NCBI RefSeq assembly: GCF_007845645.1
Contig: NZ_VCQV01000009.1
Coordinates: 1 to 64,000, forward strand
Length of the DNA stretch: 64,000 nt
Direction: 5' to 3'
Source: Leekyejoonella antrihumi
GTDB lineage: Bacteria > Actinomycetota > Actinomycetes > Actinomycetales > Dermatophilaceae
Shown: piece by piece, positions 1-7,495 of the stretch
Layout: each line of letters opens with the position of its first letter
How positions within the stretch are numbered: the stretch's first letter is position 1
Notes under the pieces: model-generated
What the model saw: the letters and a program-made list of their open reading frames with translations, nothing else
Told to the model about the DNA's origin: nothing
Database searches by the model: none
Made by a program: the position numbers and the translations under genes

Positions 1-46
1 GGTCGCCTCGAGCACTTACGCGGGTCCGCCCTCGGGTTCCGAAACC

Positions 47-138
47 TGACCCACTATGTCGCGCGATCCCTCCTGGAGTCCGGAGGATTCAGACCCCGAC
101 TACACCCTCGTTTCTGAAGAGCCGACATAGTGGGTCAA
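47..138. repeat. Inverted repeat, 15-bp perfect arms
   Basis: The arm TGACCCACTATGTCG at 47-61 recurs as its exact reverse complement at 124-138, with about 62 nt between the arms. The match continues imperfectly outward (17 of 18 positions). No protein-coding gene is visible around it. It could be the end of a decayed insertion element or a regulatory or terminator structure. The sequence alone does not decide. Confidence 0.5.
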
Positions 139-371
139 GTTGCGGAGCTCGCGACCCGTCAACCATTGGCGCGCATAGGCATCGAAGTCGGACGCGGTGC
201 GGCGGATCGGGGACAGGGCGCTGTCGCACTGTGACGCACTTCCGTGCAAGATACGTGCAAGAACGAGTGGGAATTCCTGGCCAGTACTGTCCATCGACCA
301 GTCGACGTAACTGATTGTCAGCCTATTACTTTGGGACAAACGTGCTGGTCAGCCAGGTTGCCAAATTTGCC

Positions 372-405
372 TGGTGCACAGGTTCAAACCCGGTCAGCCC
401 TCCCG
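372..405 (+). pseudogene. Degenerate tRNA T-arm-like fragment
   Basis: The bases ACAGG-TTCAAAC-CCGGT form a 5-bp stem with one mismatch around a 7-nt loop that fits the TTCRANY T-loop consensus. Translated, the stretch reads CTGSNPVSP, which is typical of a translated tRNA 3' end. No D-arm, anticodon arm or matching 5' acceptor strand is present upstream, and there is no CCA. It is at best a remnant, such as the duplicated 3' end left by integrase-mediated insertion. Confidence 0.25.
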
Positions 406-476
406 CCGTGGGGCCAGGGAGGCATCGAGCACGCGGGGCCACGTCGAGCGGCCCAACGGCTGACTACCCAGATGAC

Positions 477-1634
477 CTATTGCGCCCCAACGGGGTTCGT
501 GGCGGCCAAATATCCGGCGAGCAGTGCTTCAGCGACGGTGGCGATGGTGCGGTCGTCGGGGAGGAATCGGGTGTCGTGCAGGCCGTGGTCGCCGCCGGTT
601 CCGACGAACATCATCAGGGCGGGGTGCTGGTGTCCGTAGTAGGAGAAGTCGTCCGCGCCGAATGAGCGGAAGTTGTCGGTGGTGGTGTGGCCCATCGTGG
701 TGAGCCAGCTGGTGGTCGCACTTGCGAGGGTCGGGTCGTTGGCCAGGACGGGTTCGCCTTCGGTGACGGTGAGCTGTCCGGTGCATTCGTGGGCGGTGGC
801 GGTGTGTTGCACGATCTGACGCATGCGCTCGAGGGTGGGTTCCCGGTCGTCGGGTCGCATGAGTCGTAGGGATCCGGCAGCGCTGGCCCGGTCGGGGATG
901 ACGTTGTTGGCAGTGCCGGCGTGGATGCATCCGATCATGCAGACGGCGCCGTGTATGGGGTCGACGCTGCGGGGGACGAGTGCCTGTAGGTTGAGCGCGG
1001 TCTGGCACAACGCCGCGATGGGATCGTGCACGGTGTGCGGGTATCCGACGTGCCCACCGGACCCAGTGATGGTGACCTGAAACTCGTCGGTGGAGGCGTT
1101 GACCACCCCTGGGGTGACGGTGATCGTGCCGGCAGCGACCTGGGGTTGCACGTGCGCAGCTACGACCGCTCGGGTCCCGATCCGGTGCAGGATGCCGGAG
1201 GCGACGACGTCCTGTGCGCCGGATGGCGCCCGCTCCTCGCGCGGTTGAAGCAGCACGGCGACGTTGGCGGTCGGCCCCGAAACGGCGTGGATGGCCCTGG
1301 CTACGGCGGTCACTGCTGCCAGGTGCACGTCGTGCCCGCAGGCGTGCATGGCGATGCCTGTCGCCGCCCAGGCCACGCCGGTCTGTTCGGTGAGCGGCAG
1401 GGCGTCGAGCTCGGCGCGCAGCACCACGCAAGGCCCCTCTCCGAGCCGGGTGAGGCGCCCGGTGTCGGCCACGGTGACCCAGTCTCCTACGCCGATCGCG
1501 TCCGCGACCAACTCCGCGGTGGGGTTCTCCTGGCCGGAGATGTGCGGGTCGGCGTGGATAGCGTGCCGCAGCCTGGTCGCCGCGGGCAGTTCCTCGGCGA
1601 GGGCGGCGCGCAGCCGTCGCAGGTCGACGCTCAT
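477..1634 (-). CDS. M20-family metal-dependent amidohydrolase/peptidase
   Basis: This is a 385-residue cytoplasmic amidohydrolase of the M20D type (hippurate hydrolase/aminoacylase-like), a family that cleaves N-acyl or amide bonds with a two-metal centre. The metal-binding motif HACGHDVH is near residue 98, and an EE pair (LQPREERAPSGA), the usual catalytic-base region, is near 133. Length is normal for the family. The ATG overlaps the stop of the upstream FluG-like amidohydrolase by 4 nt (ATGA), so it is the last gene of a three-gene unit with that hydrolase and an APC permease. I infer that it releases glutamate or an acyl group from an imported or gamma-glutamylated amine. The substrate is unknown. 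Confidence 0.85.
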   Translation of the reverse strand: MSVDLRRLRAALAEELPAATRLRHAIHADPHISGQENPTAELVADAIGVGDWVTVADTGRLTRLGEGPCVVLRAELDALPLTEQTGVAWAATGIAMHACGHDVHLAAVTAVARAIHAVSGPTANVAVLLQPREERAPSGAQDVVASGILHRIGTRAVVAAHVQPQVAAGTITVTPGVVNASTDEFQVTITGSGGHVGYPHTVHDPIAALCQTALNLQALVPRSVDPIHGAVCMIGCIHAGTANNVIPDRASAAGSLRLMRPDDREPTLERMRQIVQHTATAHECTGQLTVTEGEPVLANDPTLASATTSWLTTMGHTTTDNFRSFGADDFSYYGHQHPALMMFVGTGGDHGLHDTRFLPDDRTIATVAEALLAGYLAATNPVGAQ

Positions 1635-2755
1635 GGCGGGCCGAGCTGGTAGGCACGGCGGGCGTTCCCTCCACAGATGCCGGTGGCGATCCGGGAGGCG
1701 TCGTCGCTGGTCCAGTCCCCGGCGGCCACGCCGGAGTCCAGGTACCCGGTCAGGCAGCGGCGAAACACCTCGGTCGCGATCACGTACAACTCAGGCAGGC
1801 CGAACGCGTCCGAGGAGAACAGCACTGCGCCGAACGGTGCGAGCTCGAGCAACTCGGCGAGCACCTGGGGCGCGCGTGGCCCGACGTTGTGCAGGGCCAG
1901 GCCGACGTCGACAAACACGTGGTCGAAGACCTGCGCGAGGTAACCGGCGTGGCGATGGAACGGGTAGTTGTGCAGCAGCATCACCGGAACACCGGTCGGC
2001 CCGAGCGCGCGCAGCAGTGGAGTCAGCAGGAGAGGGTCACACTCGGCGAGGTCCACATCGGCGTCGCCGTACCCGACGTGGAACTGGATCGGCAGGTGCA
2101 GGTCCGCGCCGCTCCAGATCAGGAACCGGGTCAGCACAGGATCGGCCACACGGGCGGTCAAGCCATGGTCGACGTCGCGGAGCATCCCAGCGGCGGCATC
2201 CCGGACCTGAGCCTCCGTCGGTCGGGCCGGGTCCAGGCGCAGCCCGACCCGGTAGGCGGCGACTGACTTCACTCCGACCGCGTGGGTGCATCGTCGGGTC
2301 AGCTCGGCGCGGACCTGGTCGGCGAAATGTGCAGCATCAGTGCCCTGGGCGACCTGTTCGGCGACCTGCTCAAGCCGCACGATCTCCCGTCCGGAACCCC
2401 CCGTCAGGTCTGCAAGCTCCACGGGCGACGTCAGTATGTCGGGTTGGAACCCGGTGTCCACCAGGAACTGTCGGGTCGGCAGGGAGCCGATGAGCCGCCT
2501 GTTGACCTCCGCCGCGCCCAGGTCCCGGCGCCGGCGGAGGTAGTCATCGGCCGGTGCATGCGAGGGCAGATCGAGCAGTGGCGCACACCACCGCCGCACC
2601 GACAGACCCACGTGGGTGTCGAACAAGGTGCCATGCCAGCGGCCGGGTCCGTCCGCCTCGCACAGCAGAGACTCGAATCCGGCCCGGTCGACGTCGGTGC
2701 CGATGATCCCGTGACAGTGATGGTCGACCAGTTCGACGCCGTCCAGCAGGCTCAT
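1631..2755 (-). CDS. Amidohydrolase family 2 protein, FluG N-domain-like
   Basis: This 374-residue protein is of the amidohydrolase superfamily (COG2159 type). DHHCHG near residue 12 gives the first metal histidines. Later motifs are QFHVGYGDAD, LLHNYPFH and the strand-8 aspartate region FSSDAFG. The same fold forms the N-terminal half of fungal/bacterial FluG proteins, whose C-terminal half is a glutamine-synthetase domain. Here the synthetase-like part is the separate gene at 4378-5760. The open frame continues upstream to about 3361, but the ATG at 2755 starts on the conserved MSLLDGVELVDHHCHG and overlaps the permease stop by 4 nt (ATGA). Probable role: hydrolysis of a gamma-glutamyl or related amide intermediate (inference). 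Confidence 0.82.
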   Translation of the reverse strand: MSLLDGVELVDHHCHGIIGTDVDRAGFESLLCEADGPGRWHGTLFDTHVGLSVRRWCAPLLDLPSHAPADDYLRRRRDLGAAEVNRRLIGSLPTRQFLVDTGFQPDILTSPVELADLTGGSGREIVRLEQVAEQVAQGTDAAHFADQVRAELTRRCTHAVGVKSVAAYRVGLRLDPARPTEAQVRDAAAGMLRDVDHGLTARVADPVLTRFLIWSGADLHLPIQFHVGYGDADVDLAECDPLLLTPLLRALGPTGVPVMLLHNYPFHRHAGYLAQVFDHVFVDVGLALHNVGPRAPQVLAELLELAPFGAVLFSSDAFGLPELYVIATEVFRRCLTGYLDSGVAAGDWTSDDASRIATGICGGNARRAYQLGPP

Positions 2756-4248
2756 ACGTCGGTCGATCGCGGGGCGACGTTCAGTTCGTCGAGATCGGTC
2801 ATGAAGCCTTCCTCTGCGGCGAGCCGATCGCCGAGCCGAGCGGCGGTGCCTGGCGCAGCGATCACGGCAATGGCGCAGGCGAGCAGCCAGGCGCCGGCGA
2901 CGATGGGGAACCAGAACGGGGCCGTGTTCGAGGGCGGGTAGGGCAAGACGTTGCGGTAGAGGGTGTAGACCAGCACGACGATCCCGGCGAGCGGGATGAC
3001 GATCTCCCAGGTGTGCACAGGCATCTTGCGCTGGATGAACAGCAGTCGGATCGCACCGATGGTGGTCAGGATGTACACGACCAGGATGATGAGCGTGCCG
3101 ATGGTTCCGGACCAGGCGAACGCGTCCTCGGCCTTTGCTCCGAACGCGAATGCGTCGATGATGATGATCAGGCCCATCAGACATACCACGGTCAGGGCTG
3201 CCACGCCTGGTGTCCCGACGCGGGTGACGGTCGCCAGTCCCCGCTCGCCGGCGACATCGCGGGAGATAGCGAACATCAGCCGTGACGCGCCGACGACGCA
3301 GGCCAGGCAGCAACCGAAAGCGCTGATTGCCGCGCCAAGGGTGATCACGTCGCCGACCCACCCGGCGACGAACGACCGTCCGAGGTCGCCCACCAGCGAT
3401 GACGAGGCTGCATACGATTTGACGCCCTTGGCGCCGGCGCCGAAGCCCATCACTTCGATCGCGGTGACGATGGTGAAGTACAAGGTGCCAAAGATTGCGG
3501 TGCCGAGGATTGCGCGGGGAATGTTCTTGCGGGGCGCGGCCGTCTCCTCGCCGAGGGTGGAAGATGCCTCGAAGCCGGCGAAGGACAAGAAGCCGAACAC
3601 GATGCCGAGGAACAGCGTGGACGCGTTCGTATCCGGTTCGATGGCGAACACCTTCAGCGTGAACGTCTGCCCGCCTCCAGCCGGGGCATCACCGGTGATC
3701 AACCGAACGAGCACGACGGCGCAGACGATCAGGATCAGCACGATGGTGGCGCCCTCGATCGATAGCAGAGTCGTGGTGCCGCGCTTGGCGGGAATGACAG
3801 TCAGCACGAGCGAGCCGGCCAAGGCGACCGCAGCCAGCAGGTATGACGCCCAGCCGGGTGGGTGCGGCCAGATCCCGACCGCGCTGAGGAAGTTGGTGCC
3901 AAGGATCCCGAAGGCACAGGAGGTGACCACGCCGAAGAATGTGTACGTGCCAAACAGCGCGGTGCCACTAACGGCCCCGGTGCGCGGGCCGAGCGTTGAC
4001 CCGACGAACGCATACACCGAACCGGCGTGCTGGTAGTACTGGCACAGCCGCACAAACCCGTAGGCGACCAGCAGGATCGCCACGCCCGCGAACAAGAAGG
4101 CCAGGGGTACCGCCCGGCCGACGGTGCTGGCCGTGACCTGCGGGTTGATGTTCGCGGCCATGCTCGGCGCCATCAACGCGACGGACAGTCCGACGGCCTG
4201 CCAGATGGACAGATTCCGGCGCAGCCGGGGAGGCTTGGATTCGGCCAT
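2752..4248 (-). CDS. APC-family amino acid/amine permease
   Basis: This is a 498-residue integral membrane transporter of the amino acid-polyamine-organocation superfamily, with about 12 hydrophobic segments. The first segment carries QAVGLSVALMAPSMAANI, and the LGEETAAPRKNIPRAI loop is characteristic of the family. The ATG at 4248 is preceded by a strong AAGGAGG at 5-6 nt spacing, so the upstream in-frame ATG at 4302 is not needed. The gene heads a three-gene unit of permease, FluG-like hydrolase and M20 hydrolase, with ATGA overlaps. It is divergent from the gamma-glutamylating synthetase, so it probably imports the amine or amino acid that the cluster degrades. The substrate cannot be read from sequence. 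Confidence 0.85.
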   Translation of the reverse strand: MAESKPPRLRRNLSIWQAVGLSVALMAPSMAANINPQVTASTVGRAVPLAFLFAGVAILLVAYGFVRLCQYYQHAGSVYAFVGSTLGPRTGAVSGTALFGTYTFFGVVTSCAFGILGTNFLSAVGIWPHPPGWASYLLAAVALAGSLVLTVIPAKRGTTTLLSIEGATIVLILIVCAVVLVRLITGDAPAGGGQTFTLKVFAIEPDTNASTLFLGIVFGFLSFAGFEASSTLGEETAAPRKNIPRAILGTAIFGTLYFTIVTAIEVMGFGAGAKGVKSYAASSSLVGDLGRSFVAGWVGDVITLGAAISAFGCCLACVVGASRLMFAISRDVAGERGLATVTRVGTPGVAALTVVCLMGLIIIIDAFAFGAKAEDAFAWSGTIGTLIILVVYILTTIGAIRLLFIQRKMPVHTWEIVIPLAGIVVLVYTLYRNVLPYPPSNTAPFWFPIVAGAWLLACAIAVIAAPGTAARLGDRLAAEEGFMTDLDELNVAPRSTDV

Positions 4249-4317
4249 GGCGCCCTCCTTCGGGCAGATACTCGCAGTATGCCGCGATGGAACCGAAAAC
4301 AACAGTCCCCACTGCCA

Positions 4318-4370
4318 TGTAACAAGTCATTCAGTCGGGCTATGATGAACCCCGACACACCGCCAGGAGG
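4318..4370 (+). promoter_or_regulatory. Predicted promoter and RBS of the GS-like gene
   Basis: TGTAAC (4318-4323) and TATGAT (4341-4346) are separated by 17 nt and would put transcription start near 4353. AGGAGG (4365-4370) sits 7 nt before the GTG at 4378. This arrangement makes the in-frame ATGs at 4342/4345 untenable as starts, because they overlap the -10 box. The 129-nt gap also has to carry the promoter of the divergent permease unit. Confidence 0.5.
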
Positions 4371-4377
4371 CCGTCAG

Positions 4378-5760
4378 GTGGACCCGGAAGATCGTGCTGG
4401 GCACGAGGTGGAGGCCAAGCGCGCGGCCGCGATGTTGGCGGACCGCGACATTGTGGGCGTTGCCACCACGTTCGTCGACAACAGCGGGATCACCCGGACG
4501 AAGGCGGTCCCGGTCGAGCGGTTGGTTCATGCCGCAGTGTGGGGTATCGGTATGTCACCGGTGTTCGACGCCTTCTTGTCCGATGACTCGATCGTCGCGG
4601 GGCGCTTCGCGGGCAGTCCGATAGGTGACCTGCGCTTGTACCCTGATCTATCTCGTCTGACAGTGCTCGCCGGGCAGCCCGGCTGGGCATGGGCGCCGGC
4701 CGACCGGTGCCGGCAGGATGGCACTCCGCACCCGCAGGACCAGCGGACCCTGGCTCGCCGCGTCGTGACCCGACTCGCCGAGGCCGGTTACACCGCCCGC
4801 ATGGCGTTCGAGATCGAGTGGGCGGCCGGAATCAACGAGGCCGGCAGCGACGACTTCATCCCAGCTGTGCATGGACCTGCGTACGGGTTTACCCGGATGG
4901 TCGAGGCGTCCGACTACCTGCGGGATCTGGCTCGCGCACTGGCCGAACAGGGGATTCAGGCGGAGCAGATTCACCCGGAATACGCCGCCGGCCAGTTCGA
5001 AGTGTCGGTTGCTGCCGAGGACCCCATCGCCGCTGCGGACACCTTCGTGCTGGCCCGGGAGACGATCCGTGCAGTGAGTCTCCGGCACGGAATGCGAGCC
5101 TCGTTCTCCCCGAAGACCGTCGCCGGTGGGGTCGGTAATGGCGGGCACGTGCACCTGTCTTTGTGGGCGAGTGGTCGCAACATCTTCGCGGGCGGTGACG
5201 CACGGTACGGCATGACTGAGCCCGCAGAGATGTTCAGCGCCGGGATCCTGCACCACCTGCCCGCGCTCCTCGCGGTGGGCACCTCGTCGGCGGCCAGCTA
5301 CCTGCGGCTGATTCCTCAGCACTGGGCGGGCGCATTCCAGGCGTGGGGCCTGGAGAACCGGGAGACGGCGCTGCGGTTCGTCACCGGCTCCCCGGGCGAC
5401 CAGTACCGTGCCGCGAACCTGGAGGTCAAGGCATTCGACGAGTCCGCGAACCCGTACCTTGTCGTGGCCGGCCTGCTGAGTGCGGGACTGGACGGGCTTG
5501 CCACCGGTCGGGAACTGCCCGACCCGGTCGAGGTCGACCCTGCGCTGCTGCTGCCTGCGGAACGTGTCGCACATGGCATCACCCAGATGCCGGCATCCTT
5601 GGGGGCCGTGGCGGACGCGTTCGAGGCCGATGACGTGCTGAACACGGCATTCGGTGACGAGTTGGCCGCGACCATCGTCGAACTGCGGCGTGCCGAGCAC
5701 GCGATGTTCGTCGATGCCTCCGAGCAGGACATTGCCGCCGCCGTACGCTGGAAGTACTGA
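4378..5760 (+). CDS. Glutamine synthetase-like gamma-glutamylating enzyme
   Basis: This 460-residue protein of the glutamine synthetase (GS type I) superfamily has the catalytic landmarks FEIEW (first metal glutamate), QFEVS, GNGGHVHLSLW (histidine loop), ENRETALRF and ANPYLVVAGLLSAGLDG. It departs from true GlnA: the usual RIEFR-type stretch reads LEVKAFDESANPY, and no adenylylation-site tyrosine motif is evident. That points to the GS-like enzymes (PuuA, IpuC, FluG C-domain, GlnA3/GlnA4 type) that join glutamate to an amine. The GTG start is chosen for the AGGAGG 7 nt upstream. Divergent neighbours are a permease and two amidohydrolases, and an RpiR regulator follows, so this probably commits an imported amine to catabolism by gamma-glutamylation (inference). 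Confidence 0.85.
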   Translation: MDPEDRAGHEVEAKRAAAMLADRDIVGVATTFVDNSGITRTKAVPVERLVHAAVWGIGMSPVFDAFLSDDSIVAGRFAGSPIGDLRLYPDLSRLTVLAGQPGWAWAPADRCRQDGTPHPQDQRTLARRVVTRLAEAGYTARMAFEIEWAAGINEAGSDDFIPAVHGPAYGFTRMVEASDYLRDLARALAEQGIQAEQIHPEYAAGQFEVSVAAEDPIAAADTFVLARETIRAVSLRHGMRASFSPKTVAGGVGNGGHVHLSLWASGRNIFAGGDARYGMTEPAEMFSAGILHHLPALLAVGTSSAASYLRLIPQHWAGAFQAWGLENRETALRFVTGSPGDQYRAANLEVKAFDESANPYLVVAGLLSAGLDGLATGRELPDPVEVDPALLLPAERVAHGITQMPASLGAVADAFEADDVLNTAFGDELAATIVELRRAEHAMFVDASEQDIAAAVRWKY

Positions 5761-5794
5761 CACGATCACGCACACCAAAACCGTCGCCGAGCTC

Positions 5795-6619
5795 ATGCGC
5801 AGTCGCCGCCACGAGCTGACCACGGCAGAGCTGCGGATCATGCAGGCGATCCTGCGTGACTACCCCGCCGCGGGCCTCCAGTCGGTCGCCGCGTTCGCGG
5901 GAGACGCCGGAGTCAGCCCGCCCACGGTCGTCCGGTTCACCGCCAAGCTCGGCTTCCCCACCCATGCCCAATTCCAGGCCCAGCTGCGCGCAGAGGTGTC
6001 TGCGCGGTCTGCCGGCCCCGCACAGCTGTATGCGACCACCGACCACACCAAACCCGGGACAACGGTGCTACACCGGTGCGAACAGCAGATCGGCTGCGCT
6101 GTGATCGACACGCTGCACACCGCCGACGACGTGGACTTCGCTCGGGCGGTCAACCTCACTGCGGACCCGTCCCGGCCCGTGCTGATCACCGGCGGGCGTG
6201 TTTCGGCCGCACTCGCGTTGTATCTGGCCACGTCCCTGCAGATGCTGCGCCCTGGCGTGCGGTACCTCGAGCCTCAGCAGGGTGCGCGGACAGCTGCACT
6301 GCTGGACCTCACGCACAAGTACACCGTGGTCACCTTCGACTACCGGCGCTACGAACGCGACACCGTCCGTTTCGGCACGAAGGCCGCGGGGCAAGGTGGC
6401 AAGATCGTCCTGTTCACCGACACCTACCTCAGCCCCCTTGCACGTGATGCGAGCGCCGTCGTCGCCACATCCGTCGACGGCCCGGGGCCTTTGGCGTGCC
6501 TGACGCCCGCATTCGCCATGATTGACGCACTTCTCGTTGCTGCCTCGGAGCGCGATACGGGCAAGGGGCAGCGCCGACTGACGCAATACGACGACCTGAG
6601 CCACGACACCGTGAACTGA
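5795..6619 (+). CDS. MurR/RpiR-family transcriptional regulator
   Basis: This 274-residue regulator has an N-terminal RpiR helix-turn-helix (about residues 10-70, with VSPPTVVRFTAKLGF as recognition region) and a C-terminal SIS sugar-isomerase-like sensing domain (about 110-250, RPVLITGGRVSAALALYLA). The family usually binds phosphosugars or small effectors. The ATG at 5795 is the only conventional start, 35 nt after the GS-like stop. No good Shine-Dalgarno is visible, and the homology seems to begin a few residues earlier, so the exact start is uncertain. It follows the GS-like gene on the same strand and probably controls this catabolic cluster. Confidence 0.82.
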   Translation: MRSRRHELTTAELRIMQAILRDYPAAGLQSVAAFAGDAGVSPPTVVRFTAKLGFPTHAQFQAQLRAEVSARSAGPAQLYATTDHTKPGTTVLHRCEQQIGCAVIDTLHTADDVDFARAVNLTADPSRPVLITGGRVSAALALYLATSLQMLRPGVRYLEPQQGARTAALLDLTHKYTVVTFDYRRYERDTVRFGTKAAGQGGKIVLFTDTYLSPLARDASAVVATSVDGPGPLACLTPAFAMIDALLVAASERDTGKGQRRLTQYDDLSHDTVN

Positions 6620-6844
6620 GACGAGGCGGCCACTTGTGTTGCTCTCGCGGCGCGGCCACCCACCGCCAATCCGCTTGACGTCCAACCTGCCCCATTCCGT
6701 CTGGCGTGATCGCCGCTCCGCGTCGCGCGCAGTTCTGGTGGCGCCCGGTGGGAAACGGTCCTACTCGGCCTGGCGGCCAGAAGGCGTGCCCGACCGGGTG
6801 GGGACAGGTCGAGGCGCTGACCGACACCGGCCGGCCGAGGCCGC

Positions 6845-7459
6845 CTACTTCCAGGCGAATGCCGGCTGTTCGAAGTGCGCCACGCGGGTGTGACGTCCAT
6901 GCAGGACGACCTCGCGGAACTGGTGCAGGATCGCAGCCGTTGGCGCGTGGATGGACTGGCCGTGGAAGGGCCACTGGAAGACCGGCGTGTCGGACTCGGG
7001 GATCGTGATGAAGCGCGGCTCGACGTCGAGCTCCTCCATGGTGACCTCGTGCAGGATTGCAACCTCGGCGGGATTGCACCGCGGTGGCTGCGCGAGAACA
7101 CCGACCCACACCACGAACGGTGTGATGACGTATCCGGAGCGGCTGGCGAAGTCGTCGAGCCGCCCCACGATCTGGTCGGGGGAGGCCTCGATACCGATCT
7201 CTTCGTGCAGCTCACGAAGGGCAGCATGTTCGGCCGTCTCGCCGGAATCGATCCGGCCACCGGGAAGCGCGTACTGGCCGGCATGGGCACGTAATGTGAG
7301 GGAGCGTTCCTCGAGCCACACCACCGGGTCGCCTTCCACGACGGCGACGGGCACGCAGACCGCGGCTGCCCGTAGTCCACCCGCCGGCAGCTCGATGTGA
7401 TCGAACGCCGCGAGCTTCGAGAAGATCTGCGCCTGGAGGCGCTTCGGGTCAATGGTCAT
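6845..7459 (-). CDS. Nudix hydrolase, CoA-pyrophosphatase-like
   Basis: This 204-residue Nudix protein has a full Nudix box at about residues 67-90 (GGRIDSGET, then REL and EEIG), which supplies the metal-binding glutamates for cleaving a nucleoside diphosphate linked to a moiety X. Length and the PVAVVEGDPVVWLEERS strand resemble NudL/YeaB-type CoA pyrophosphatases, but the substrate is not certain. It starts 36 nt after the stop of the amidohydrolase at 7496-8938 on the same strand and is probably co-transcribed with it. AAGGAGC lies just before the ATG. Confidence 0.85.
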   Translation of the reverse strand: MTIDPKRLQAQIFSKLAAFDHIELPAGGLRAAAVCVPVAVVEGDPVVWLEERSLTLRAHAGQYALPGGRIDSGETAEHAALRELHEEIGIEASPDQIVGRLDDFASRSGYVITPFVVWVGVLAQPPRCNPAEVAILHEVTMEELDVEPRFITIPESDTPVFQWPFHGQSIHAPTAAILHQFREVVLHGRHTRVAHFEQPAFAWK

Positions 7460-7495
7460 GAGTTGTGCTCCTTTCGCCGCTCTTGCTGGTCGCCC

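Larger units (their letters stand above)
1..476. other. Left-edge region without a convincing gene
   Basis: I see no open frame here with a credible start, ribosome binding site and codon bias. A 79-codon minus-strand frame (100-339) is open but resembles no family I recognise; its end lies in the inverted repeat. The stretch holds the 15-bp inverted repeat and a tRNA-3'-end-like fragment near 372-405. It looks like degraded, possibly once mobile, DNA beside the catabolic cluster that starts at 477. Confidence 0.4.

Noticed and set aside
333-410. Intact tRNA gene
   Set aside because: Only a T-arm-like portion is present; no anticodon arm, D-arm, or paired acceptor stem.
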